Source: DASQDN01 sp035630195 (GTDB taxonomy: Bacteria > Acidobacteriota > Terriglobia > Bryobacterales > Bryobacteraceae). From it: 8,325 nucleotides of DNA. Under the pieces are notes generated by a model. The model saw only the letters and a program-made list of their open reading frames with translations. It searched no databases and was not told the DNA's origin. A program made the position numbers and the translations under genes. The stretch is taken from assembly GCA_035630195.1 (NCBI GenBank), contig DASQLD010000018.1:1-8325 (forward strand). The letters run 5' to 3'. Shown here piece by piece: positions 1-7,122 of this stretch. Numbering within the stretch: position 1 is the stretch's first letter; each line of letters starts with the position of its first letter.

Positions 1-1
1 C

Positions 2-462
2 ATCCTGGACGGTTGCAGCCGGTACATCGTCAACTGGGATCTGCGGGAGTCGATGACCGAAGCGGACATTGAGGTCATCCTGGAGCGAGCCAAGGAACTT
101 CACCCGGAGGCGCGGCCCCGGATCATCTCCGACAACGGGCCGCAGTTCATCGCCAGGGACTTCAAGGAGTTCATTCGGATCTCGGGCATGACGCACGTCA
201 GAACCTCGCCGTACTATCCCCAATCGAACGGAAAAATCGAACGTTGGCACAAATCGCTGAAAGGGGAGTGCAACCGGCCGGGAACGCCGCTGTCGCTCGA
301 TGACGCCCGGCGCCTGGTAAGCGCTTACGTGGACCACTACAACAACGTCGGCTGAACAGCGCGACGGGCTACGTCACACCGAAGGACATGCTTGCTGGGC
401 GGCAGCAGAAGATCCATGCCGAGCGTGACCGGAAGTTGGAGGCGGCGCGGAAGCAACGGTAG
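2..462 (+). pseudogene. IS3-family transposase (OrfB, C-terminal part), frameshifted and cut by the window edge
   Basis: This is the C-terminal part of a DDE/rve integrase-core transposase, which would cut and join the ends of its own insertion sequence. The open frame begins at base 2 and reads ILDGCSRYIV, then SDNGPQF (second catalytic Asp), YYPQSNGKIERWH (catalytic Glu) and a VDHYNN segment, all typical of IS3-family OrfB. The first catalytic Asp would lie left of the window. The frame stops at TGA 353-355, directly after HYNNVG. In the next frame, from 352, translation resumes as LNSATGYVTPKDMLAG and runs to TAG 460-462, which is the normal family tail. One missing C near 350 (GTC-CGG-CTG become GTC-GGC-TG) explains both halves, so I call it one gene broken by a one-base deletion. 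IS3 programmed frameshifting occurs between orfA and orfB, not here, so this looks like decay or a sequencing error. No terminal inverted repeat could be assigned. Confidence 0.88.
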
Positions 463-727
463 ATTCATCGCCAGCAAGCCGCTTGACGTCAGCTTATGCC
501 CGTTGGGCGTGGTTCTGCTGGTGATCGGTTCATCCATTCGCAAGTCGTCGCGGGTGCGGAGTCTCAACTTCCGTAATCGTCGAGAGCGCGGGTGTTGCCG
601 GCTTGGATTGCGCGCGCGATTGTTGGAGGCACGGGCTACTCCTCCTCGATGCCCATATCAGGCACGCGCCTGCTGTGGTTTGATTAGGGCGAGAGTTCGG
701 CTCTAAGATGTGGAAAAGGGAAAAGTG
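463..727. other. Gap between the transposase remnant and the amidohydrolase stop
   Basis: No gene is recognisable here. The right end of the insertion sequence should lie in this stretch, but with only one end visible no terminal inverted repeat or target-site duplication can be assigned. A short perfect palindrome, TGACGTCA, sits at 484-491. An open frame on the plus strand across 392-706 is Arg/Cys/Leu-rich, overlaps the transposase tail out of frame and resembles no family I know. No strong terminator with a T-run was seen for the amidohydrolase, which ends at 728 on the minus strand. Confidence 0.5.
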
Positions 728-1933
728 TCATAACCGCTTCTGCGCCGGCCCAGCTGCCTGTTTGCCAGCAAGAACAGTCACACTCGGAAACAGCTTCTGG
801 CGACCAGCTCGCTTATTTCCATAGTTATCGACAAATTCGAAACTCCCTTCTCTCAATTCAAGCACTGCAATATCAGCCGGAGCGCCTTGTTTCAGTGTGC
901 CCCGGGTCTGGAATACCGGAAAAACGCGGGAAGCGTTGACGGTTGTTGAAGCCACCACCTGATCTAACGACAGGCCAAGCAGGAGGAATTTCGACATGAC
1001 GTTGGGAAAATTAATTACCTGATCTGCCCGGCTGGACATAGTCCAGTCGGTCGAGAGAGTATCGGGAAGAAAGCCGGCTTTTAGCACGCGATCTGCGATA
1101 TCCCATCGCAAGTGACCGTTCCTTCCATTGCCGAGGTCGAAGAGAACGCCACGCTCGCGAGCGTCAATCACCTCCGGCAGAATCTGCCCAGCGTTATCAA
1201 TGATGCTGTTGGGAGGAGGCGCAAACATGTGGGTAACAATGTCCCCGGATTTGAGAATCGGCAGCAGTTTGGCTAACGGCGACGCTGTCTGGCCCATGTG
1301 GATCATGACAGGCAAATCGAAAAACGATGCGACCTCCCGTGAACGTCTGAGCACCTCCAGATCGTTCGAGCCGGTTACGTTTTGTGACAACCGCGCCTTC
1401 ACCCCAACGACCATGTCGCGGTTGCGACTTATCAATTCCCGCGCGGCGCCGACATCGGCTCGGCCGATTTCCATAGTGTCACCCTCCTGCCTGAGGACAC
1501 CGTTACGACCGATGTTGATCAGCACTCGGCACAGTTGCGGCCCCCGTTTTGCGGCTGCGATCGTCTCGTCGATGCCGTCCGCGCCTTTCGTTCCCGCATC
1601 GATTAAGGCTGTCACACCGTCGCTCAGACACAGCGCCAGCCCTTCCTTGGGACCCCCCGCATGAGTGTGGATATCAATTAATCCAGGCACAACCAGCTTG
1701 CCGCGCGCATTAATGGTCTCCACAGCGCTGCCGTTGAGGGCGGCCTGCACGGCTGCTATATGACCGTTGATAATGCCGACGTCCCGTATCGCGTTAAGCC
1801 CACGCGAGGGATCGATCACGCGGCCACCCTTTACAATCAGGTCGTATTTAGAGGGCTTCGCCGCGAATGCAGTCGACACTCCGGAGACCGTCTCGAAGAT
1901 CGTGCTTGTATACAGGAACTGACGCCGGTTCAC
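728..1933 (-). CDS. Tat-exported amidohydrolase/deacetylase-family metallohydrolase
   Basis: A 401-residue enzyme of the amidohydrolase superfamily, of the group usually annotated as amidohydrolase/deacetylase metallohydrolase (COG3964-like). These hydrolyse amide or ester bonds at a one- or two-metal centre; the substrate here is unknown. Expected ligands are present: HxH in DIHTHAGG (H89, H91), the probable carboxylated Lys in VGVKARLS (K179), His in VMIHMG (H212), His in IVTHMF (H235) and Asp in STDWTM (D296). The C-terminal PADIAVLEL strand returns to the small beta domain begun by DLIVKGGRVIDP. I chose GTG at 1933 because it begins NRRQFLYTS followed by a hydrophobic stretch ending in AFA, a plausible twin-arginine signal; the family fold starts about 30 residues later. 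The frame stays open to GTG at 2140, but the extra 69 residues look non-coding. No clear Shine-Dalgarno precedes 1933. The protein is probably periplasmic. It stands alone, divergent from the next gene. It is not a true dihydroorotase, although that label is common for relatives. Confidence 0.9.
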   Translation of the reverse strand: MNRRQFLYTSTIFETVSGVSTAFAAKPSKYDLIVKGGRVIDPSRGLNAIRDVGIINGHIAAVQAALNGSAVETINARGKLVVPGLIDIHTHAGGPKEGLALCLSDGVTALIDAGTKGADGIDETIAAAKRGPQLCRVLINIGRNGVLRQEGDTMEIGRADVGAARELISRNRDMVVGVKARLSQNVTGSNDLEVLRRSREVASFFDLPVMIHMGQTASPLAKLLPILKSGDIVTHMFAPPPNSIIDNAGQILPEVIDARERGVLFDLGNGRNGHLRWDIADRVLKAGFLPDTLSTDWTMSSRADQVINFPNVMSKFLLLGLSLDQVVASTTVNASRVFPVFQTRGTLKQGAPADIAVLELREGSFEFVDNYGNKRAGRQKLFPSVTVLAGKQAAGPAQKRL

Positions 1934-2802
1934 AACGAGCAGTGTACGCCAGAGTTCGTCGACATGCTCAGAGAACGCGAGACGGCCCTTCCGGAACGTG
2001 GCACCCACCGTCGACAGCCCTCCGGGTAACCGAATCACGCCAACCGGAAGTTGAACCGGCCAAGCCCCGCGAGCCACCCTCCGGAGGGCATCTGAACACC
2101 CGATGCCCGGCGGATCATCCCGTTGAAATACGCCGGGCACCCTGGATTCAAAATTCCTCTTTTCCTACCAGTTGGCCTTTCGCTTCGACTATGAGCCTCT
2201 AGCCGTCACGCCCGACCCACCGCCTGGACGAAGCGCAAGATTTCTGTGTTCCGGTGCACTAGGTGCACCTACTGTGGGCCAAACTGATCTCCTCTTGAAA
2301 CTAGTTGCAGTTTCCGTTCGCTGCTTCCTCGTGCCAGCCGAGGCTCGCGCTATACTCACTAACGGAGAGCGTCCGCTCTCCATTTCACGCTGAACCAATA
2401 CAGACACAAGAGTCCGTGATTCTTCTGATTGACGTCCCGTTGAGTTCAGCTGTTGCACACCACATTCTTGACTTAACACTCAAGCAGAGAGTCAAAGTGG
2501 ATTGCTTCCAGGGAATATTCAAAGCAAGAGCAGCGAGAGCTTGATACGCTCCCGCGAATTTGAACGACTCCTCTTCCGAGCTGCCGGGCATACAGTTGCC
2601 TCACGTAATTCGAGCTGAAGACGCAGCCCCGCGTTGCTGAAGCATTTGGCGACACTTCACCCGGTACCGTAGTTCGACTGGAATCGATACAGAGAGTCGA
2701 CGCGCGGTCGTTCCTCACCGGTAGTGAAGAGCGGTAGCACAATTTATCGAAAGCCGAGAATAGTTGAAATGGGAGATTATTGGATGGAGTCGCCCGAGAA
2801 CC
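1934..2802. other. Long divergent intergenic region
   Basis: About 870 bases separate the two divergent starts and should hold the promoters of both genes. Several short open frames exist on both strands (for example plus 2305-2544, minus 2473-2919), but they overlap one another, lack good ribosome sites and have compositions unlike known proteins, so none is called. Visible small structures are a 9-base near-tandem repeat, GGTGCACTA/GGTGCACCTA, at 2253-2271, and the inverted repeat TTGACT/AGTCAA at 2468-2495. No confident sigma-70 promoter pair was found. Confidence 0.5.
2468..2495. repeat. Short inverted repeat in the divergent gap
   Basis: TTGACT (2468-2473) and AGTCAA (2490-2495) form perfect 6-bp arms with a 16-base spacer. 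A second, mutually exclusive pairing exists between CTTGA (2467-2471) and TCAAG (2480-2484). The spacing would suit a dimeric regulator, and TTGACT resembles a -35 box, but no matching -10 box follows at 17 bases. Arms this short can arise by chance, so a regulatory role is only a guess. Confidence 0.2.
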
Positions 2803-4998
2803 ATGGCGTCCGAAGAGCAATCCCTGACAACGAGTGCCGATGCGGTAGAGGAGCAACTTGCTCGTATCTTGGTCAGTCGCGATTTTGCAAATTCCGTGTC
2901 TTTGTCCGCGTTCCTGCAATTTGTAGTCCGGGAAACACTGGCGGGTAAGAGCCAGGGGATAAAGGAATACGCCGTCGGTACGGAAGTTTTCAACAGGCCC
3001 GAATCCTTTGATCCCCGCCTGGATACCATCGTTCGCGTACAGGCCAGCAAGCTGCGCAGCCGTCTGGCGGAGTATTACGCCACAAACGGGGCTAACGATC
3101 CCATCGTTATCGAGCTTCCCCGTGGGTCATACGTCCCTATATTTCACACTAAGCCAACGACCACCCGCGACAACGTCACGATACCGCCAGGGACACCCAC
3201 GCGCAATTTGCTGCGCCGCCGCGGCTTAATTGCTGCCGTTTTGGCCGTGGCGAGCATCGGTATACTCGCGGCGCTTTACGGCATTCGCGGATCACAAAAG
3301 TCCGTTCGGGCGGATCCGATCCGGTTTACGCTATCGCCGCCTGAGAACACTAGCTTCTATGGCTTTCCTAGCGTATCGCCGGACGGTCGTCACGTAATCA
3401 ACGCTGTAATGACTGCGCTGGGCAAGAACGGCCTCTGGCTTCGGTCTTTGGATGCTGTTTCTGGTCAAATCCTGCCAGGCACCGAGAGAGCGACAGCTAC
3501 CGCGTGGTCAGAAGACGGAAAGTACGCTCTATTTCGCGGGCCTGGCGCCAGTCTTACCAGGATCGATGTGGCGGGGGTTCAGGTTCCAAGAGTCGTTCCC
3601 GGACCAATTCTGGGCTTCGGTATCAGTTGGGGAAAAGATGAGGTAATCCTGCTGACTCCGCGGGATGGAACTGGGATTGGAAGGATCGCGGCCACAGGAG
3701 GATTGATCTCGCAGGTCACATCATTAGATGAAACCCACGGGGAGTTAGCGCATTATTGGCCGCAATTTCTTCCGGATGGCCGTCATTTCATCTATTTCGC
3801 TCGGAACCGGAACCCTTCGGAAAACGCGATCTATGCAGGATCTCTCGACGGCAAGCTTCGCAAGCGTTTATTGACCAGCGAATCGCGAGCGCAATTTGCG
3901 CCAGTCGGACAGGATTCGGATTCCCGCTTCGGCTACCTTCTCTATGCTCGTGAGGGTACGGTGTTCGCTCACAAATTTGACCCCAACAGGCTGGAACTCT
4001 CAGGCGAGGCGAAGCCCGTAGCGCAGGATGTCCTTCAAATGCCATACGGCAGGGCAGCTTTTTCCGCCTCTTCGACGGGAGTTCTCGTGTACGGCTCACG
4101 TGTCAACACAGGTGGGCAATTGACAATGTTCAATCGTGCCGGCATGCAAGTGGGAACCCTTGGCCCTCCCGGTCTATGCGGCAGCGCGGTAATCTCGCCG
4201 GACGGCAATCGCATAGCTTTCGACTTCGACAACGGACCCAATCGCGACATCTGGACAGCGGAGATTGCGACCGGCCATGTCCAACGGGTAACCTTCGACC
4301 GGGAAGTCGACCACGCCCCCATCTGGTCGCCAGATGGTAGCCGAATCGCTTTCGACTCCCATCGGAGTGGCCTCGGCGATCCGTACGTCAAAGCTGTGGC
4401 CGGCGCCTCGTCAGAAAGCCGCCTGCTCCCTTGGAACAATGCAACTACTGTGACTGACTGGTCGCATAATGACGCGTTTATCGCGTTCACGAATTGGGAT
4501 CCGGCCAACCAACCCGATATCTGGATTCTGCCGCTCCAAGCAGGAGGCAAACCGTTTCCGTACTTACAAACCAAGGCAAACGAGAACAGAGCACAATTTT
4601 CTCCCGACAGTCGATGGATCGCGTACGCGTCGAATGAGTCTGGCAGGGAGGAGGTCTACGTGCAAGCCTTCGACGGCGCCTCACCTGCAAGCGGCGGGAA
4701 ATTCCTGATATCTACGGCCGGCGGATCACAACCCTCTTGGCGCGGCGACGGTAAGGAACTTTTCTACCTCTCCCCAGACGACAAGCTCATGGCGGTGGAG
4801 GTAGATACGAAAGGAACTTTCAAGTCAGGCAAGCCAAACCCACTCTTTGTCATCAACGGACTTTTTCGCTGGGGGGCGGGGAATAACTACGACGTTTCTC
4901 AGGATGGGACGCGCTTTCTGATGGCAATCCTGTGGCGGCCGACTCCGCCGGCTCCGATTAATGTGTTCGTTAACTGGCCGGCTCAATTGGAAAAATAA
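2803..4998 (+). CDS. Membrane-anchored regulator: winged-helix-like N-terminal domain, one membrane span, periplasmic WD40/TolB-type propeller
   Basis: A 731-residue protein in three parts. Residues about 13-116 form a domain whose end, TIVRVQASKLRSRLAEYY then IELPRGSYVPIF, closely parallels the recognition helix and wing of OmpR/PhoB/CadC winged-helix domains (VDVHIRRLRKKL ... TVRGVGYRL). It therefore probably binds DNA. NLLRRR (135-140) precedes a single hydrophobic span (about 141-161), so by the positive-inside rule the N-terminus is cytoplasmic. From about 170 to the end are WD40-like/PD40 beta-propeller repeats with SPDGR-type motifs at 192, 237 (SEDGK), 323 (LPDGR), 465 (SPDGN), 509 (SPDGS), 600 (SPDSR), 647 (RGDGK) and 699 (SQDGT). 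The layout matches ToxR/CadC one-component membrane regulators with a propeller as the probable sensor; ligand and targets are unknown. ATG 2803 is preferred over in-frame TTG 2764, since the extra 13 residues lie outside the domain. Ribosome-site support is weak for both (GGAG 2786-2789 is 13 bases from the ATG). Confidence 0.87.
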   Translation: MASEEQSLTTSADAVEEQLARILVSRDFANSVSLSAFLQFVVRETLAGKSQGIKEYAVGTEVFNRPESFDPRLDTIVRVQASKLRSRLAEYYATNGANDPIVIELPRGSYVPIFHTKPTTTRDNVTIPPGTPTRNLLRRRGLIAAVLAVASIGILAALYGIRGSQKSVRADPIRFTLSPPENTSFYGFPSVSPDGRHVINAVMTALGKNGLWLRSLDAVSGQILPGTERATATAWSEDGKYALFRGPGASLTRIDVAGVQVPRVVPGPILGFGISWGKDEVILLTPRDGTGIGRIAATGGLISQVTSLDETHGELAHYWPQFLPDGRHFIYFARNRNPSENAIYAGSLDGKLRKRLLTSESRAQFAPVGQDSDSRFGYLLYAREGTVFAHKFDPNRLELSGEAKPVAQDVLQMPYGRAAFSASSTGVLVYGSRVNTGGQLTMFNRAGMQVGTLGPPGLCGSAVISPDGNRIAFDFDNGPNRDIWTAEIATGHVQRVTFDREVDHAPIWSPDGSRIAFDSHRSGLGDPYVKAVAGASSESRLLPWNNATTVTDWSHNDAFIAFTNWDPANQPDIWILPLQAGGKPFPYLQTKANENRAQFSPDSRWIAYASNESGREEVYVQAFDGASPASGGKFLISTAGGSQPSWRGDGKELFYLSPDDKLMAVEVDTKGTFKSGKPNPLFVINGLFRWGAGNNYDVSQDGTRFLMAILWRPTPPAPINVFVNWPAQLEK

Positions 4999-5107
4999 TC
5001 CTCCATAAGGCAAGTCACTGCAACCGGTACGCTTTCCGATGCGGATTCTCCGTTAATTCGCCGCTATTCACTCCTTTCCGGGGTCCGGCCGGAGCATCCT
5101 TCCCTCG
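4999..5107 (+). other. Short spacer between regulator and TPR gene
   Basis: This 109-base gap shows no hairpin followed by a T-run, so transcription from the regulator gene could continue into the TPR gene. A GGAG at 5091-5094 is the nearest Shine-Dalgarno-like element to the ATG at 5108, but its 13-base spacing is longer than ideal. No convincing promoter was found, so neither co-transcription nor a separate promoter can be settled from sequence. Confidence 0.35.
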
Positions 5108-6241
5108 ATGATTTCGCGTAGCTTTAAACTTGCCCATCCGCTTGCGATTGTGTGTCTCGCTCTGGTGAGTCCAGCCTGGGCTGCGGCCGGTGCGCCGGAG
5201 CGAATTCGAAGGTTCTCCAATTGCCAACTCGGTAGCCCGGAACTGGTGGAGGCCGAGGCCCTGTCTGTAGCGGGAAAATACGCGGAAGCCCAAGCTAGAT
5301 TCGAATCTGCCCTCCGTGGCGAGGAAGGACGAATGCCTCCTGATCCATCGAACTTAGCCTGCCTGATGAACATGATCGGAGTGACCCTTCTGCGTCAACA
5401 CCGTCCGGAGCCGGCGACCGTATGGTTTCGGCGCTCGCGCGAGTTGGCCCCCCTACCCCTCGCGCTTGCTGCTTTCGTTGCCAACAATCTTGCCAGTGCC
5501 TACATTGACCTCGGCAACCTCGATGAGGCAGAAGAGATCGGACGTCAGGCCACGCAACTGGCGGAGAAGGCGTTCGGGCCGGATCATATCGACACGGGGG
5601 CTGCACTCGCAACTGTTGCCTCGATTCACTACGCGCGCGGAGACCTCGACCGAGCGGAACCCATCTTTCGCCGGGTCTTGTACAACCTCGACAAGACGGC
5701 TGGAATCGACACCTATGAGATTGCGATGGCGGCGGCAAACCTGGCGCAGGTGTATCTCGCGCAAAAACGCTCCCATCAGGCGCGACAGCTCTTTGAAAAA
5801 GCAGTAGCAGAATTATCCAAAAGCGAAAGAAGGCGTCTCGACGAGATCGCTTTGTGTCAGACAGGGCTGATGCTCACTTATGCATTGGAGAAGCGAGAGC
5901 GGGAAACCGGGTTGCTGATGGCGCGCCTGCTGACGTTTGGCGAGGAGGTCCTCGGGCCCCAGCACGCCTCATTCGCAATGATCCTTCAACGGGCCGGCGC
6001 CGCTCGCTTCCTACTCAAGGATTACCAGGCATCAGTTCGACTATTTGAGCGTGCGCTCCCGATTATCGAGAGGTCCTATGGTCCGTCCTCTCCCCAAGCC
6101 ATCGATTGCCTGAGGTCATATGCCAAGTCCGCTCACATGGCAAAGGATAAGATCAGCGGCCGCCAGATCGAGGATCGACTACGCACCGTATCTGAACTCG
6201 CTGACTTGCCGGAGACAAGACAAGGCCGATACCTTCACTAA
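5108..6241 (+). CDS. Secreted tetratricopeptide-repeat protein
   Basis: A 377-residue protein with an N-terminal Sec signal peptide: positive start (ISRSFK), hydrophobic core LAIVCLALVSPAWA, and a likely cleavage site near residue 25 (AWA-A). The mature part is almost entirely helical, with TPR units of the kinesin-light-chain type (about 42-residue period). Clear units include NNLASAYIDLGNLDEAEEIG (127-145), ATVASIHYARGDLDRAEPIF (168-187), ANLAQVYLAQKRSHQARQLF (210-229) and RAGAARFLLKDYQASVRLFE (295-314), with the characteristic linkers FGPDH (156-160), LGPQH (282-286) and YGPSS (324-328). A more diverged unit begins near residue 46 (LVEAEALSVAGKYAEAQARF). No enzymatic domain such as CHAT or a peptidase is attached. 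TPR arrays usually mediate protein-protein contacts, so a periplasmic scaffold or partner role is likely, perhaps with the upstream propeller regulator. That link is inference from adjacency only. Confidence 0.87.
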   Translation: MISRSFKLAHPLAIVCLALVSPAWAAAGAPERIRRFSNCQLGSPELVEAEALSVAGKYAEAQARFESALRGEEGRMPPDPSNLACLMNMIGVTLLRQHRPEPATVWFRRSRELAPLPLALAAFVANNLASAYIDLGNLDEAEEIGRQATQLAEKAFGPDHIDTGAALATVASIHYARGDLDRAEPIFRRVLYNLDKTAGIDTYEIAMAAANLAQVYLAQKRSHQARQLFEKAVAELSKSERRRLDEIALCQTGLMLTYALEKRERETGLLMARLLTFGEEVLGPQHASFAMILQRAGAARFLLKDYQASVRLFERALPIIERSYGPSSPQAIDCLRSYAKSAHMAKDKISGRQIEDRLRTVSELADLPETRQGRYLH

Positions 6242-6285
6242 ACACGCGCCCGCCATAAATCCGTTCATGCAAGTCAAAAACTGCG

Positions 6286-6311
6286 CTCGCGACGCAAAGC
6301 TTGCGAGTTTT
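6286..6311 (+). terminator. Weak candidate rho-independent terminator after the TPR gene
   Basis: CTCGC (6286-6290) pairs with GCGAG (6303-6307) across a 12-base loop and is followed directly by TTTT (6308-6311). It starts 45 bases after the TPR stop codon. The 5-bp stem is short, extendable only by a G-T wobble, and the T-run is only four bases long. Position and form fit a terminator, but strength is doubtful. Confidence 0.35.
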
Positions 6312-6328
6312 CAACCAGCAGTCTTAGT

Positions 6329-6359
6329 GTCGTGACTGGAACGGCTATTAAGTCACGAC
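6329..6359. repeat. Perfect 9-bp inverted repeat
   Basis: GTCGTGACT (6329-6337) and AGTCACGAC (6351-6359) are exact reverse complements separated by 13 bases. No T-run follows, so it is not a standard intrinsic terminator. It could be a structured 3' end of the TPR transcript, a dimeric protein-binding site, or a remnant of a small mobile element. No second copy was noticed in the window. Confidence 0.5.
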
Positions 6360-7122
6360 CTGTGTTCCTTCCGGCAATGGGCCAGCGATAGCTTTTGAAA
6401 TCACGCACAGGGCGTGTCATGAGTGGCCCTGCTTGATAGTGCTCTGCGCAGTTCCCTTCGCATTACCGCAAACGTCTATGTAATACTAACGAAACTCTTA
6501 CAACGAAACTCCTACATTGATTGGAAGCCTTCCCATCCTGCTCGCTGCCTCAGGCGTGTTCGGAATCATCGATCCAACCGGGGGGGAGGGCGAACGAGTA
6601 CGCAATACCGCAGTTGTCCCAACCTTGCCGGCACATTGTTAGTGATCCGCCGATGCGAGGTATCCGCCTCCCAGGCATCGCGCACAGGATGGTCGGATGG
6701 GGGAGGTTTCTTGATGCCTCCACGCCGAGAGAAGAACGCTATCGGAATGCCATTCTAACTCGTACGGGCTGATGGTTAGTTCCACTTGGAACGCCCATTG
6801 TTGATATTAGGCGCTGTAGCAATCGATATAGCCAATCCACTAGTCGGCGACAACTCATCCATGTGGAACGGCTTTGTTTCCGGTAGCGCCGTTCTCCGTG
6901 CGCAATTTAGCCCATTCGTGTTTTTAACTGGTCTTTTACGCAAAACTGGTGGGCTGGGTTTCGTTTCTCGGTCTAGCCACCATGGTACCGAGGACCGGTT
7001 TAGCCGACGAATGTTTGAATTAGTCGAGTTGGCACGTGCGCGCCGGCGGCAGCCAACCATCTGCCGAGTCCTACTGTAAACGTTGTGACACCGACTCTCT
7101 TAAGAAATTTCAAAGCGATAGA

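Larger units (their letters stand above)
6242..7122. other. Long intergenic region without a convincing gene
   Basis: About 880 bases. It holds a terminator-like hairpin (6286-6311), a perfect 9-bp inverted repeat (6329-6359), and a run of seven G at 6580-6586. Open frames occur on the plus strand at 6423-6758 and 6521-6772, overlapping in different frames, and an antisense pair at 6786-7079 (plus) and 6776-7060 (minus). None has a clear ribosome site or a recognisable domain. One frame around 6514-6633 gives a hydrophobic string (TLIGSLPILLAASGVFGIID) before a stop, so a decayed membrane-protein gene is possible but unproven. Confidence 0.45.

Noticed and set aside
341..360. Programmed ribosomal frameshift in the transposase
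   Set aside because: IS3 elements shift at the orfA/orfB junction, and no slippery heptamer is present here; a one-base deletion explains the data more simply.
1128..1664. 178-codon plus-strand open frame inside the amidohydrolase gene
   Set aside because: It is a shadow of a strongly supported gene whose catalytic motifs are all on the minus strand.
2540..2735. Plus-strand strings REFERLLFRAAGHTVASR and AEAFGDTSPGTVVRLESI that hint at a frameshifted response-regulator-like remnant
   Set aside because: They lie in different frames with stops between them and cannot be joined by a single base change; the resemblance is too weak to claim a gene.
2473..2919. 148-codon open frame on the minus strand overlapping the start of the regulator gene
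   Set aside because: It is antisense to a well-supported start, rich in Ser/Arg/Cys, has no recognisable domain and no clear ribosome site.
6514..6633. Hydrophobic string TLIGSLPILLAASGVFGIID as a possible MacB-type permease C-terminal fragment
   Set aside because: The residues that follow do not match the permease consensus (no RTREIGIRMALGA-like motif) and a stop follows soon after.
6776..7079. Antisense pair of open frames, 94 and 97 codons
   Set aside because: Both are open in the same interval, neither has a ribosome site or a known family, and being open on both strands is common at this G+C.
7083..7111. Possible sigma-70 promoter (TTGTGA) upstream of the kinase
   Set aside because: No acceptable -10 box lies at 16-18 bases spacing.
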